DNA from: Microbacter margulisiae
Lineage (GTDB): Bacteria; Bacteroidota; Bacteroidia; Bacteroidales; Paludibacteraceae
Length of the DNA: 64,000 bases
Assembly (NCBI RefSeq): GCF_014192515.1
Contig: NZ_JACHYB010000002.1
Location: forward strand, 248,001-312,000
Direction of reading: 5' to 3'
Shown: in pieces, positions 31,951 through 40,347 of the stretch
Numbering within the stretch: the first letter of the stretch is position 1
Layout of the letters: the number at the start of each line of letters is the position of its first letter
Translations under genes and position numbers: made by a program
The notes under the pieces: model-generated
Databases searched by the model: none
Told to the model about the DNA's origin: nothing
Seen by the model: the letters and a program-made list of their open reading frames with translations, nothing else

Positions 31951-32214
31951 ATGAAAGAAGGCATTCATCCAACAAGCTATCGACCCGTAGCATTCAGAGA
32001 TCTGTCGAATGGTGATACATTTATTACCCGTTCAACTATTGCTACGAAAGAAACCGTTGAAATTGACGGGGTAACTTATCCTTTGGTAAAACTTGAAATT
32101 TCAAGTTCATCACACCCATTCTACACAGGGAAACAAAAACTGGTGGATACTGCAGGGCGCGTGGACAAATTCATGAACCGCTACCAAAAACATTTGGAAA
32201 ACAAAAAGAAATAA
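31951..32214 (+). CDS. rpmE2: 50S ribosomal protein L31 type B
   Basis: I take the ATG at 31951 ([17 protein letters not shown]), giving 87 residues, the usual length; a frame 15 codons longer would begin at or before the transcription start. The sequence [19 protein letters not shown] and the end [19 protein letters not shown] are diagnostic. The zinc-binding CxxC pairs of type A L31 are absent, so this is the zinc-independent form. It is monocistronic, with its own -7 element and a terminator immediately after. Confidence 0.96.
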   Translation: MKEGIHPTSYRPVAFRDLSNGDTFITRSTIATKETVEIDGVTYPLVKLEISSSSHPFYTGKQKLVDTAGRVDKFMNRYQKHLENKKK

Positions 32215-32239
32215 GTTTCTTTGTCAACTAAAAATACCC

Positions 32240-32271
32240 AAAGCCGCTCCTCAACAAGAGTGGCTTTTTTA
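32240..32271 (+). terminator. Terminator of rpmE2
   Basis: AAAGCCGCTC pairs with GAGTGGCTTT (one wobble) around an 8-base loop, followed by a T run. Confidence 0.85.
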
Positions 32272-32336
32272 TTGCCATTAGGAATGATCAGCCCAAAAGA
32301 TTTGAAATTGTTGTAGAAAATCGACCAAATAAGCTG

Positions 32337-32344
32337 TATCTTTG
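32337..32344 (+). promoter_or_regulatory. -7 promoter element of rnr
   Basis: TATCTTTG, 55 bases before the RNase R start codon; an imperfect -33 (TTGT) lies about 22 bases upstream. Confidence 0.5.
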
Positions 32345-32398
32345 AAAAAGAAACGTGCTTGCGTTATTCGACTATAGGCAACCTAATTTTATTCTTAA

Positions 32399-34600
32399 AT
32401 GAAAAAACAACCACTTGACACAGAAGGACGCATCAGAAAAGCGGATATCAAACGTGCTATCTCTCATTTGTTCAATCAAGACCCCAATCGTAGTTTCAAT
32501 TACAAACAAGTATCTCATATTCTAGGACTTAAAACAAATCCATTAAAATTGTTGGCATCGGAGTTGTTGTCAGAGTTAACTGAAAATGGTGTTTTGATTG
32601 AAATTGAGAGGGGGAAATTTCGTCTTAATGTGCGTAGTGGGAATATTACCGGAACCATAGATCGTACTTCTCGCAAAACTTATTTAATTCCCGATGACGG
32701 AGGAGCTCCTATTTTTATTGCCGAGCGTAATCTTAACCGGGCAATGGATAAAGATTATGTTCAAGCATTTCTTTATGCAGGGCGGAAAGGACGTCAGCCG
32801 GAAGCTGAAGTCACTGGTATCTTAAAACGGGCTAAAGAAATTTTTGTAGGAAAGCTTGATTTGAATGGGCCTTACGCTTTTTTAATAGTCGATAAAAAAT
32901 ACCTTTCGAATGATATTTTTATTCCGGCGGACAAACTTAAAGGAGGAAAAGATGGACAGAAAGCCGTTGTTAAATTATTACATTGGGATCCAAAAGACAA
33001 AAACCCTGTAGGAGAAGTAGTGGACATTTTAGGCAATACAGGCGAAACTAACACTGAAATGAATTCCATTTTAGCAGAATTTGGATTGCCTTATCGTTAT
33101 CCAGAAGCAGTTGAAAAGGAGGCAGAAAAAATTGAAGCAGAAATAACACCGGAAGAAATTGCCCGCCGGATTGACTGTCGTGATATCACTACATTCACCA
33201 TTGACCCAAAAGATGCAAAAGATTTTGACGATGCTCTTTCTTTACGAAAATTACCAAATGAACTGTGGGAAGTCGGCATACACATTGCAGACGTTACCCA
33301 TTACGTCAAGCCTCAGACCTTAATCGATAAGGAAGCCGAGAATCGTGCAACATCCATCTACCTGGTAGACAGAACTATTCCAATGCTCCCAGAAAGATTG
33401 TCGAACGAGTTGTGCTCACTACGTCCCAATGAAGAAAAACTTTGCTATTCAGTGTTGGTCCAAATGGATGATAATGCCAATGTTAAAGAATATACAATTG
33501 CCCGTACGGTGATTCGGTCGGATCGTCGTTTTACATATGAAGAAGCTCAGACAATCCTTGAAACAGGAGAAGGAAATTTCAAAGACGAACTACAAACGCT
33601 CAATGAATTAGCGAAAAAATTACGTGAAAGACGTTTCCAAGCAGGAGCCATTGCTTTTGACCGAGTTGAAGTGCGTTTTGAAATTGATGGAAAAGGTAAG
33701 CCCTTAAGTGTATTTTTTAAAGAAGCCAAAGACTCAAACAAGCTGGTAGAAGAATTTATGCTTCTGGCAAACAAAACAGTTGCAGCGCACATTGGCAAAC
33801 CTGGAAAAGGGAAAAAGGCCAAAACTTTTGTATACCGGATTCACGATGTGCCGAATCCTGAAAAACTCAATAATTTTTCTCAGTTTATCCGTCGTTTTGG
33901 ATATAAATTAAAAACTACGGGTAAAAAAAACGAGGTATCCTCATGTATCAATCATTTATTAGATGAAGTTCAAGGAAAAAAGGAACAGAATCTAATTGAA
34001 ACCCTTGCTGTCCGTTCAATGGCAAAAGCGATTTATAGCACAGAAAATATTGGTCATTACGGCTTAGCATTTGATTATTACACTCATTTCACCTCCCCTA
34101 TTCGTCGTTATCCAGACATGATGGTGCATCGCTTATTAACGCGATATGCTGCTAACGGCATTTCGGTGAATAAAACCGAATGGGAAGACCGTTGTAAACA
34201 CAGTTCTGACATGGAGCAACTCGCTGCTAATGCGGAAAGGGCATCCATTAAATACAAACAGGTAGAATTTATGAGTGAAAAATTAGGTCAATCTTTCGAA
34301 GGTGTTATATCTGGAGTGAGTGAATGGGGAATTTATGTGGAACTCAATGAAAACAAATGCGAAGGAATGATCCCGATTCGGGATTTAGCTGATGATTATT
34401 ATATCTTTGACGAAAAAAACTATTGCCTTGTAGGTCATCATTACAATAAGAAATTCCAACTTGGAGATCCTATTACGGTAGAAGTTGCCAGGGCCAATTT
34501 AGAAAAGAAGCAACTTGACTTTACTCTGGCTCAGAACTCAATGCCAAATTCAAATTCAACCTCGAAAACCAGAAGAAAACAGATAAAAAATAAAAAATAA
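32399..34600 (+). CDS. rnr: Ribonuclease R
   Basis: 733 residues. It has an N-terminal winged-helix region (about 1-70), cold-shock domains (about 75-225), and the RNB catalytic domain (about 255-590) with the aspartate cluster TIDPKDAKDFDDALS and the SPIRRYPDMMVHR block. An S1 domain follows (about 640-720, FEGVISGVSEWGIYVEL) with a basic Lys/Arg tail. RNase R degrades structured RNA 3' to 5' and takes part in rRNA and mRNA quality control. It has its own -7 element and is followed 52 bases later by an RNA methyltransferase gene. Confidence 0.95.
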   Translation: MKKQPLDTEGRIRKADIKRAISHLFNQDPNRSFNYKQVSHILGLKTNPLKLLASELLSELTENGVLIEIERGKFRLNVRSGNITGTIDRTSRKTYLIPDDGGAPIFIAERNLNRAMDKDYVQAFLYAGRKGRQPEAEVTGILKRAKEIFVGKLDLNGPYAFLIVDKKYLSNDIFIPADKLKGGKDGQKAVVKLLHWDPKDKNPVGEVVDILGNTGETNTEMNSILAEFGLPYRYPEAVEKEAEKIEAEITPEEIARRIDCRDITTFTIDPKDAKDFDDALSLRKLPNELWEVGIHIADVTHYVKPQTLIDKEAENRATSIYLVDRTIPMLPERLSNELCSLRPNEEKLCYSVLVQMDDNANVKEYTIARTVIRSDRRFTYEEAQTILETGEGNFKDELQTLNELAKKLRERRFQAGAIAFDRVEVRFEIDGKGKPLSVFFKEAKDSNKLVEEFMLLANKTVAAHIGKPGKGKKAKTFVYRIHDVPNPEKLNNFSQFIRRFGYKLKTTGKKNEVSSCINHLLDEVQGKKEQNLIETLAVRSMAKAIYSTENIGHYGLAFDYYTHFTSPIRRYPDMMVHRLLTRYAANGISVNKTEWEDRCKHSSDMEQLAANAERASIKYKQVEFMSEKLGQSFEGVISGVSEWGIYVELNENKCEGMIPIRDLADDYYIFDEKNYCLVGHHYNKKFQLGDPITVEVARANLEKKQLDFTLAQNSMPNSNSTSKTRRKQIKNKK

Positions 34601-34652
34601 AAAATAAAGTCGTTACAAACAACTCAATCATCTGTATCATAAATTATACTGA

Positions 34653-35837
34653 ATGCTACCTAAACAATTTGACATTATCGTAAAAACATTTCAGGGACTC
34701 GAAGAAGTACTGGCCCGCGAGCTAACCAATTTAGGAGCCAACAATATTGAAATTCAACGGCGTGCTGTACGATGCTCTGTCAATAAATCATTGTTGTATA
34801 AAGCAAACTTCTGGCTACGAACAGCATCTCGTATTTTAGTTCCTATCGCCACCTTTAAAGCTGAGAATCACAATCAAATTTACGATGCTGTCAAAGCCAT
34901 TCCGTGGAATGAATACATGACATTAGAAACTACTTTTGCAATCGATTCTACAGTTTATTCCGATCATTTTCATCATTCCCAGTTCGTCTCCCATCGGGTA
35001 AAGGATGCCATCGTAGATTATTTTCAAGAACGCTATCATCAGCGGCCATCGGTGGATATCAAGGAACCAGGTTTGTATCTGAATATCCATATTGCGCAAC
35101 AAACTTGCACGTTGTCTTTGGATAGCTCTGGAGAGTCACTTCATAAACGTGGTTATAGAAGCGAACAAACCGAAGCACCGCTAAATGAAGCACTAGCAGC
35201 CGGAATGATTCTTTTGTCAGGATGGCATGGCGAAAGCGATTTTATTGATCCGATGTGTGGATCGGGCACTTTATTAATTGAGGCTGCCTTAATTGCCTTA
35301 AATATAGCCCCGGGAGTTTATCGGCATCAATTTGGATTCGAGCGCTGGCTCGATTTTGACGAGGAATTATTTAATGAAATATACAACGATGACAGTCAGG
35401 AACGTCCCTTTTATCATCATATTTATGGAGGAGACCAATCTTTCCGAGCTATACACATTGCCGAAAACAATATAAAAAGTGCTGGATTAACAAACTACAT
35501 TCATGTAGAAACCAAAACAATGGAAACATGGCAACCTCCTTCAGAACAAGCTATGATTGTTTGTAATCCACCTTATGGTGAACGATTACTTACAAAAGAT
35601 CTGCTGGGTCTTTACAATATGATTGGCAAAACACTAAAACACACTTTTGCCGGAAACAATGCCTGGATCATAAGTTCTAATCTTGAATGTTTGGATCATA
35701 TGGGTCTTCGGCCTAATCAACGTATCAAATTAATGAATGGAGCTTTATCATGCGAATTTAGACACTATGAACTCTTTGCAGGTAAAAGAAGCCATTTTTT
35801 AGCTAAGACACACCAGAGTTCTGAAAATCCAGAGTAA
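34653..35837 (+). CDS. THUMP-domain class I methyltransferase acting on RNA (RlmL N-half type)
   Basis: 394 residues. An N-terminal ferredoxin-like/THUMP region (about 5-160, FQGLEEVLARELTNLGA) precedes a Rossmann methyltransferase domain with DPMCGSGTLLIEAALIA (about 204) and the catalytic NPPYGERL (about 306). This architecture matches YpsC and the N-terminal half of E. coli RlmL, which makes m2G2445 in 23S rRNA; the NPPY motif fits guanine N2 methylation. The target is inferred from the family. It lies 52 bases after rnr on the same strand. Confidence 0.9.
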   Translation: MLPKQFDIIVKTFQGLEEVLARELTNLGANNIEIQRRAVRCSVNKSLLYKANFWLRTASRILVPIATFKAENHNQIYDAVKAIPWNEYMTLETTFAIDSTVYSDHFHHSQFVSHRVKDAIVDYFQERYHQRPSVDIKEPGLYLNIHIAQQTCTLSLDSSGESLHKRGYRSEQTEAPLNEALAAGMILLSGWHGESDFIDPMCGSGTLLIEAALIALNIAPGVYRHQFGFERWLDFDEELFNEIYNDDSQERPFYHHIYGGDQSFRAIHIAENNIKSAGLTNYIHVETKTMETWQPPSEQAMIVCNPPYGERLLTKDLLGLYNMIGKTLKHTFAGNNAWIISSNLECLDHMGLRPNQRIKLMNGALSCEFRHYELFAGKRSHFLAKTHQSSENPE

Positions 35838-35899
35838 ATACGCTAATTTGATTAACCCTTATTTTTCAACAATTTAGCAAATCAACAAACACTTTCTCT

Positions 35900-36994
35900 A
35901 TGACAATCAATCAAGTATGCCAATGGATTGAAGAAATAGCCCCTTTATCACTACAAGAAGAGTACGATAATGCAGGATTGCAGATTGGAGACAGATCCCG
36001 TGAAATAACAGGAGTGTTACTTACATTAGATGTCACAGAAAAAATAATAGAAGAAGCAATTGCAAAACATTGCAATTTCATTATTGCTCACCATCCATTG
36101 CTGTTCAAAGGATTGAAACAAATTACGGGCAATAATTATACCGAACGATGTGTCATTTCCGCGATTCAACATAACATTGCCATATATGCGGCGCATACCA
36201 ATCTGGATAATATTAATATTGGAGTAAACCGCAAAATCGCTGAAAAACTCTCACTACAGAATTGCCATATTCTTGCTCCACAAACAAATCAACTTCTGAA
36301 ACTTATCACTTTCGTGCCAATTACCCATGCAGATATAGTAAGAGACGCTCTTTTTGCTGCAGGAGCCGGATCAATAGGAAATTATGACGCATGTAGCTTC
36401 AATAGCGAAGGAATTGGAACCTTTCGTGCTAACGAAGGCACACATCCTTTTGTCGGTGACCTGCATGAATGGCATCACGAGAAAGAGATTCGCATCGAAG
36501 TAATAGCTTTTGTGCATCAACGAGCACAAATTGAAAAAGAATTACTAAAGGTACATCCATATGAAGAGCCGGCTTTCGATTGGATTGTTTTACAAAATCA
36601 ATCGGCAGCCACCGGAACCGGCATGCTTGGTACTTTATCCAGCCCTGTATCTGAAATTGAGTTTTTACAACAAGTCAAGGACACGTTCCAGACTCCGTTG
36701 ATTCGACATACAGCTTTATTAGGGAAACCAATTCATAAAGTAGCTCTTTGTGGTGGTTCTGGATCATTTCTTTTGCCAGCAGCCATTGCAGCGAAAGCTG
36801 ATGTTTATATCAGTGCTGATTTCAAGTATCATGAATTTTTCAATGCAGACAACCGTCTCTTGATCGCCGACGTCGGGCATTACGAATCGGAACAATTTAC
36901 AAAAGAGCTGCTAAAGGAACAAATACAGAAAAAAATGCCTACATTTGCACTCCATTTGTCAACCACCCTAACAAATCCGGTACAATATTTCTAG
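35900..36994 (+). CDS. Nif3-like dinuclear metal-centre protein
   Basis: 364 residues. The N-terminal Nif3 half has DNAGLQIG and IAHHPLLFKGLK; the C-terminal half has VALCGGSGSFLLPAA, DVYISADFKYHEFF and ADVGHYESE, which supply the two-metal ligands. A PII-like insert of about 100 residues lies in the middle (about 130-235), as in YqfO. The family forms hexameric toroids; proposed roles include GTP cyclohydrolase I type 2 activity, but its function is unsettled. It is followed 94 bases later by a zinc-ribbon coiled-coil protein, a pairing conserved in the phylum. Confidence 0.92.
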   Translation: MTINQVCQWIEEIAPLSLQEEYDNAGLQIGDRSREITGVLLTLDVTEKIIEEAIAKHCNFIIAHHPLLFKGLKQITGNNYTERCVISAIQHNIAIYAAHTNLDNINIGVNRKIAEKLSLQNCHILAPQTNQLLKLITFVPITHADIVRDALFAAGAGSIGNYDACSFNSEGIGTFRANEGTHPFVGDLHEWHHEKEIRIEVIAFVHQRAQIEKELLKVHPYEEPAFDWIVLQNQSAATGTGMLGTLSSPVSEIEFLQQVKDTFQTPLIRHTALLGKPIHKVALCGGSGSFLLPAAIAAKADVYISADFKYHEFFNADNRLLIADVGHYESEQFTKELLKEQIQKKMPTFALHLSTTLTNPVQYF

Positions 36995-37088
36995 CGATCA
37001 ATCCCGGAGCAATACAACAGATATTCATTCAGACAAATGTAACAAAAAAAATATTCAAACAGCGTTCAATAGTAAATTCACTGCCGTT

Positions 37089-37856
37089 ATGCCAACTGAA
37101 GCAAAAACCGAAAAAGAGATCACCGTAGAAGAAAAATTAAAAGCTTTATATCAGCTTCAAACTGTTTCTACCGAAATTGACAAAATAAAAACGCTGCGTG
37201 GTGAATTACCTCTCGAAGTAGAAGACTTGGAAGCCGAAATCGAAGGGTTGGAAACACGCATTTTGCATTATACGGAAGAACTTAAAGAGCAGGAACGTGA
37301 AATCTCAGGGCGTAAGCTTGAGATTGAGGATTCGAAAGCAAAAATTGCGAAATATCAGGAGCAACAGGACAATGTTCGCAATAATCGTGAATACGATTTT
37401 CTGACAAAAGAAATTGAGTTTGAATCTCTTCAAATTGAACTAAGCGAAAAACGAATTCAAGAAACGCAAACAGCAATAGCATTCAAGACAGAAGAAATAT
37501 CTAATGCCAAGACATTGCTAAGCGAACGCAAAAAGGATCTTGAACAAAAAAAGAGCGAATTGGATGAAATCGTTGCAGAAACCAAACAAGAAGAGGAACG
37601 TCTTCGTGAGCGTGCCAAAGAAATTGAGACTTTAATTGAACCCCGTTTGCTCACTGCCTTCAAACGTATTCGAAAAAGCGTTCGTAACGGACTTTCTGTG
37701 GTGACAATTCAACGAGATGCTTGCGGTGGTTGTTTTAATAAAATTCCACCACAACGCCAAATGGAAATTCGTTTACGCAAAAAAGTAATTGTGTGTGAAT
37801 ATTGTGGCCGTATTTTAGTAGATCCGGATATAGAAACACCTTCAACTATAGAATAA
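37089..37856 (+). CDS. Coiled-coil protein with C4 zinc ribbon
   Basis: 255 residues. Residues about 10-190 are charged heptad-rich coiled coil. The end carries a zinc ribbon with CGGCFNKIPPQ and then CEYCGRIL, giving C-x2-C...C-x2-C. This is the DUF164/zf-RING_7 type, often encoded next to Nif3-like proteins and suggested to bind nucleic acid or act in RNA metabolism. It is probably cotranscribed with the Nif3 gene; a terminator follows. Confidence 0.88.
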   Translation: MPTEAKTEKEITVEEKLKALYQLQTVSTEIDKIKTLRGELPLEVEDLEAEIEGLETRILHYTEELKEQEREISGRKLEIEDSKAKIAKYQEQQDNVRNNREYDFLTKEIEFESLQIELSEKRIQETQTAIAFKTEEISNAKTLLSERKKDLEQKKSELDEIVAETKQEEERLRERAKEIETLIEPRLLTAFKRIRKSVRNGLSVVTIQRDACGGCFNKIPPQRQMEIRLRKKVIVCEYCGRILVDPDIETPSTIE

Positions 37857-37875
37857 AGATTAACAAATAATTGTA

Positions 37876-37935
37876 TGACCTTGCTTGTTCAGCGCGATTA
37901 GATATGCGATTGATCAGCAAGGTTTTTTATTTTAC
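37876..37935 (+). terminator. Terminator after the zinc-ribbon gene
   Basis: ACCTTGCT and AGCAAGGT pair across a loop of roughly 35 bases that holds a small inner hairpin, followed by TTTTTTATTTT. It lies between the zinc-ribbon stop and the nitroreductase start. Confidence 0.65.
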
Positions 37936-37957
37936 ATTTTCTCAACTCACATCAACA

Positions 37958-38725
37958 ATGAAAACTATCGAAGAAATATTTCAAACAAGAACATCTGTAC
38001 GTCGCTATGAACGAAAAACTATTGAACCTGAAAAACTAGAATTTATATACAAAGCCATTCAAAACACGCCCACCAGTTATAACGGACAACAACTTTCGGT
38101 CATTGCCGTAAGCGACCAAACACTGAAAGAACAACTTTATTCCATAACCGGTCAAAAACAAATTAAAACCTGTGCTATCTTTTTGATTTTCTGTATTGAT
38201 TTCAACAAAATCAAAAAATTTGCAGATACACTAGCCATTGAGTTTCCTCGTTTTCAAGACACTCTTGACGGTTTGCTTGTAGGCGTCATTGATGCAGCGT
38301 TAGCAATGCAGAATGCGGTAATTGCTGCAGAATCTTTGGATTTAGGCAGTTGCTGCATAGGCTACACACGCACCGCAGCTCCCGCTCAATTGGCTGACAT
38401 TCTTCAGTTGCCTGAAGGAGTTGCCGTGGTTTGTGGACTTTCTATCGGCTATCCGTCAGAACATCCTGACTTAAAACCCAAGCAACCACTTTCATTGCTC
38501 ATCCATCACAATCATTACCGAAGTGATGATAGCCAGATTGTTAAAGATCTGATGGCATATAATAATCAAATACAGCATTTTAATGAGGTTCGTACAGGAG
38601 ATAAAACTCATAATGACTGGGGAACCCATATCCTTGATTATTATCAAAAAGCATTAGGTTATAATCTGGAAGAATATTTTGATCAACAGGGATTTCACTT
38701 ATTCAGCGCTTCTGAAAAACACTAA
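37958..38725 (+). CDS. Nitroreductase-family flavoprotein (NfsA-like)
   Basis: I take the ATG at 37958 (MKTIEEIFQTRTSVRRYE), giving 255 residues; a longer frame would start inside the terminator hairpin. The FMN phosphate-binding RTSVRRYE (9-16), TPTSYNGQQ and the GSCCIGYTR block are typical of NfsA/FRP oxygen-insensitive nitroreductases, which use NAD(P)H to reduce quinones, nitro compounds or flavins. The physiological substrate is unknown. It stands alone between two terminators. Confidence 0.9.
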   Translation: MKTIEEIFQTRTSVRRYERKTIEPEKLEFIYKAIQNTPTSYNGQQLSVIAVSDQTLKEQLYSITGQKQIKTCAIFLIFCIDFNKIKKFADTLAIEFPRFQDTLDGLLVGVIDAALAMQNAVIAAESLDLGSCCIGYTRTAAPAQLADILQLPEGVAVVCGLSIGYPSEHPDLKPKQPLSLLIHHNHYRSDDSQIVKDLMAYNNQIQHFNEVRTGDKTHNDWGTHILDYYQKALGYNLEEYFDQQGFHLFSASEKH

Positions 38726-38750
38726 AAAGCTAAACTAAAATTTCATGCTT

Positions 38751-38797
38751 AAATCAGCCACATTGAATATATTCCAATGCGGCTGATTTATTTTTAT
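38751..38797 (+). terminator. Terminator after the nitroreductase gene
   Basis: AATCAGCCACATTG pairs with CAATGCGGCTGATT (one mismatch), followed by TTATTTTTAT. Confidence 0.85.
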
Positions 38798-38922
38798 CCT
38801 ATCCCATAAACATAGATTCATTCTATTCTTTATTAAAACAATCTCATATAATGATGATTTTATTTAACGGTTATTTAACACACTAAAATTCTTAAGCTGC
38901 AATATGGGCTAAAAAATAGCAT

Positions 38923-38930
38923 TACCTTTG
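38923..38930 (+). promoter_or_regulatory. -7 promoter element of the MgtE-N/CBS-Nramp operon
   Basis: TACCTTTG, a perfect TAnnTTTG match. It predicts a transcript starting near 38937 with a leader of about 120 bases. Confidence 0.55.
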
Positions 38931-38990
38931 CAACGAAATTTTAAATGATATTCAAAATGGACGATGGCCCGGCGAACAACTTAGTATTAA

Positions 38991-39052
38991 CTTGCGTTTA
39001 GCAAGGAAGCCGCATCGCATTTGCTTCCTTCTAAACCCCTAAAAGAAGGAGG
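38991..39052 (+). promoter_or_regulatory. Leader with mutually exclusive hairpins over a strong RBS, candidate riboswitch
   Basis: Three stems compete in the leader. Stem A is CTTGC (38991-38995) with GCAAG (39001-39005). Stem B is AAGGAAGC (39003-39010) with GCTTCCTT (39023-39030), 8 perfect pairs. Stem C is TCCTTCT (39026-39032) with AGAAGGA (39044-39050), 7 perfect pairs. Stem B overlaps both A and C, so A+C or B can form. Stem C buries part of the Shine-Dalgarno AAGGAGG (39046-39052) in front of the ATG at 39057. Such a layout fits translational control by a ligand, possibly Mg2+ given the genes. I do not recognise a known riboswitch class. Confidence 0.5.
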
Positions 39053-39056
39053 CGTT

Positions 39057-40331
39057 ATGACTTCTCTCACTACCTTTTATTTAAGCAGACTAATCGGTTG
39101 CAAGTTATTTGATGCCCGCGAAAACGTGTTAGGCATTATTCTTGATGTGTATGTTCAACTTCCGATGAGCAACACAGACATTAACAAAGCTCAGCGACCA
39201 AAAATTGTTGCTTTTTACATCAAACAGGGAAACAAACAGCTGAATGTAACCTTGACCAATGTACAAATTGTAAAATTCAACACGCGGTATAAAGTACAAT
39301 GCCAGGCAATGACTGAGCTGCCTGCTGAATTACTTAATCATACCTTTCTTCTGAAAGAAACCATACTCGACAAGCAAATTGTCGATATTAACGGTCGAAA
39401 ACTAGTTCGTGTAAATGACGTAAGAATGGTGGCGCTCTCATCAGGAGCATTTGTAGTTGCTGCTGATGTTGGACTGGAAGGATTAGTCAGAAGGATTGGA
39501 ATTTATAAATTTCTTCGAACTGCCCTACATCTTTTTGGAGCCAAAATTCCTTCTAAATTTATTTTATGGGACGATGTTGAAGCAATTGATTTTTCATCTC
39601 TTAACATCAAATTGAATACCCCGTTTACAAAACTCAACACTCTGCATCCTTCAGACTTGGCAGATATCATAGAAGAATTGGGAAAGGATTCCAAAACATC
39701 TGTTTTTTCTTCGTTAGATGAAGAAACTGCAGCAGATGTACTCGAAGAACTTGAGGCAAAAGAACAGGTACAAATCATTGAAAGCCTTTCTATTGAAAAG
39801 GCAGCAGATGTGCTTGAAAAAATGCCTGCTGATGAAGCTGCTGATTTGATGGAAAATTTGGAAGAAGAAAGAGCCCAGCAACTGCTGAAAGAAATGGAAC
39901 CCGAGGCCTCCGAGGAAGTCAGAGATTTGCTTGAATATCCAAATTCATTGGTGGGAAGCTTAATGACAACAGACATTCTGACCTTCAAAGAAACACAAAC
40001 CATTGCTGATGTTATTGCTTATATTCAACAACAACAACCTGAAATGGCAGAACTTTATACTCTTTTTGTAGTAGATGAACAAAACCGATTAGTAGGGACA
40101 TTTACCATGCGCGACTTGTTGGTATCATCTCTTAACAAACCACTCAAAGACATCATGATTGACAATCCACATCAAATACATGATTATGAGCGTCTTGATT
40201 CACTGTCAGAAATCATTTCAAAATATAATCTTTTAGGTGTACCGGTAACCAATGAAAACGAAGAATTGGAAGGTATGGTCATTATCGATGATGTTGTTGA
40301 TGATTTATTAGGAAAACGTAGAACCATGTAA
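39057..40331 (+). CDS. MgtE N-terminal/CBS-domain regulatory protein with PRC-barrel-like start
   Basis: I choose the ATG at 39057 (MTSLTTFYLSRLIGCKLF) because AAGGAGG lies 5 bases upstream; a TTG 36 bases earlier would be inside the leader hairpins. The protein has 424 residues. The first 190 contain PRC-barrel-like segments (SRLIGCKLFDARENVLGII). Next comes an MgtE-N helical repeat region (about 195-290, DLADIIEELG to EASEEVRDLL) with ADVLEELEAKE-type repeats, then two CBS domains (about 295-415, SLVGSLMTTDILTF and LGVPVTNENEELEGMV). The MgtE transmembrane pore is missing. In MgtE these domains sense Mg2+ and ATP. The Nramp-like transporter starts 16 bases downstream, so this is probably its regulatory partner. 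Confidence 0.88.
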   Translation: MTSLTTFYLSRLIGCKLFDARENVLGIILDVYVQLPMSNTDINKAQRPKIVAFYIKQGNKQLNVTLTNVQIVKFNTRYKVQCQAMTELPAELLNHTFLLKETILDKQIVDINGRKLVRVNDVRMVALSSGAFVVAADVGLEGLVRRIGIYKFLRTALHLFGAKIPSKFILWDDVEAIDFSSLNIKLNTPFTKLNTLHPSDLADIIEELGKDSKTSVFSSLDEETAADVLEELEAKEQVQIIESLSIEKAADVLEKMPADEAADLMENLEEERAQQLLKEMEPEASEEVRDLLEYPNSLVGSLMTTDILTFKETQTIADVIAYIQQQQPEMAELYTLFVVDEQNRLVGTFTMRDLLVSSLNKPLKDIMIDNPHQIHDYERLDSLSEIISKYNLLGVPVTNENEELEGMVIIDDVVDDLLGKRRTM

Positions 40332-40347
40332 ATAACGAGAATAACCA

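Noticed and set aside
38991..39052. Known metal riboswitch (M-box or yybP-ykoY) as identity of the leader
   Set aside because: I could not match the conserved cores of these classes by eye, so the leader is reported only as an unclassified candidate.
39503..40003. 166-codon minus-strand frame rich in serine
   Set aside because: Antisense to the MgtE-N/CBS gene; its Ser-rich composition is the mirror of the acidic repeats on the coding strand.
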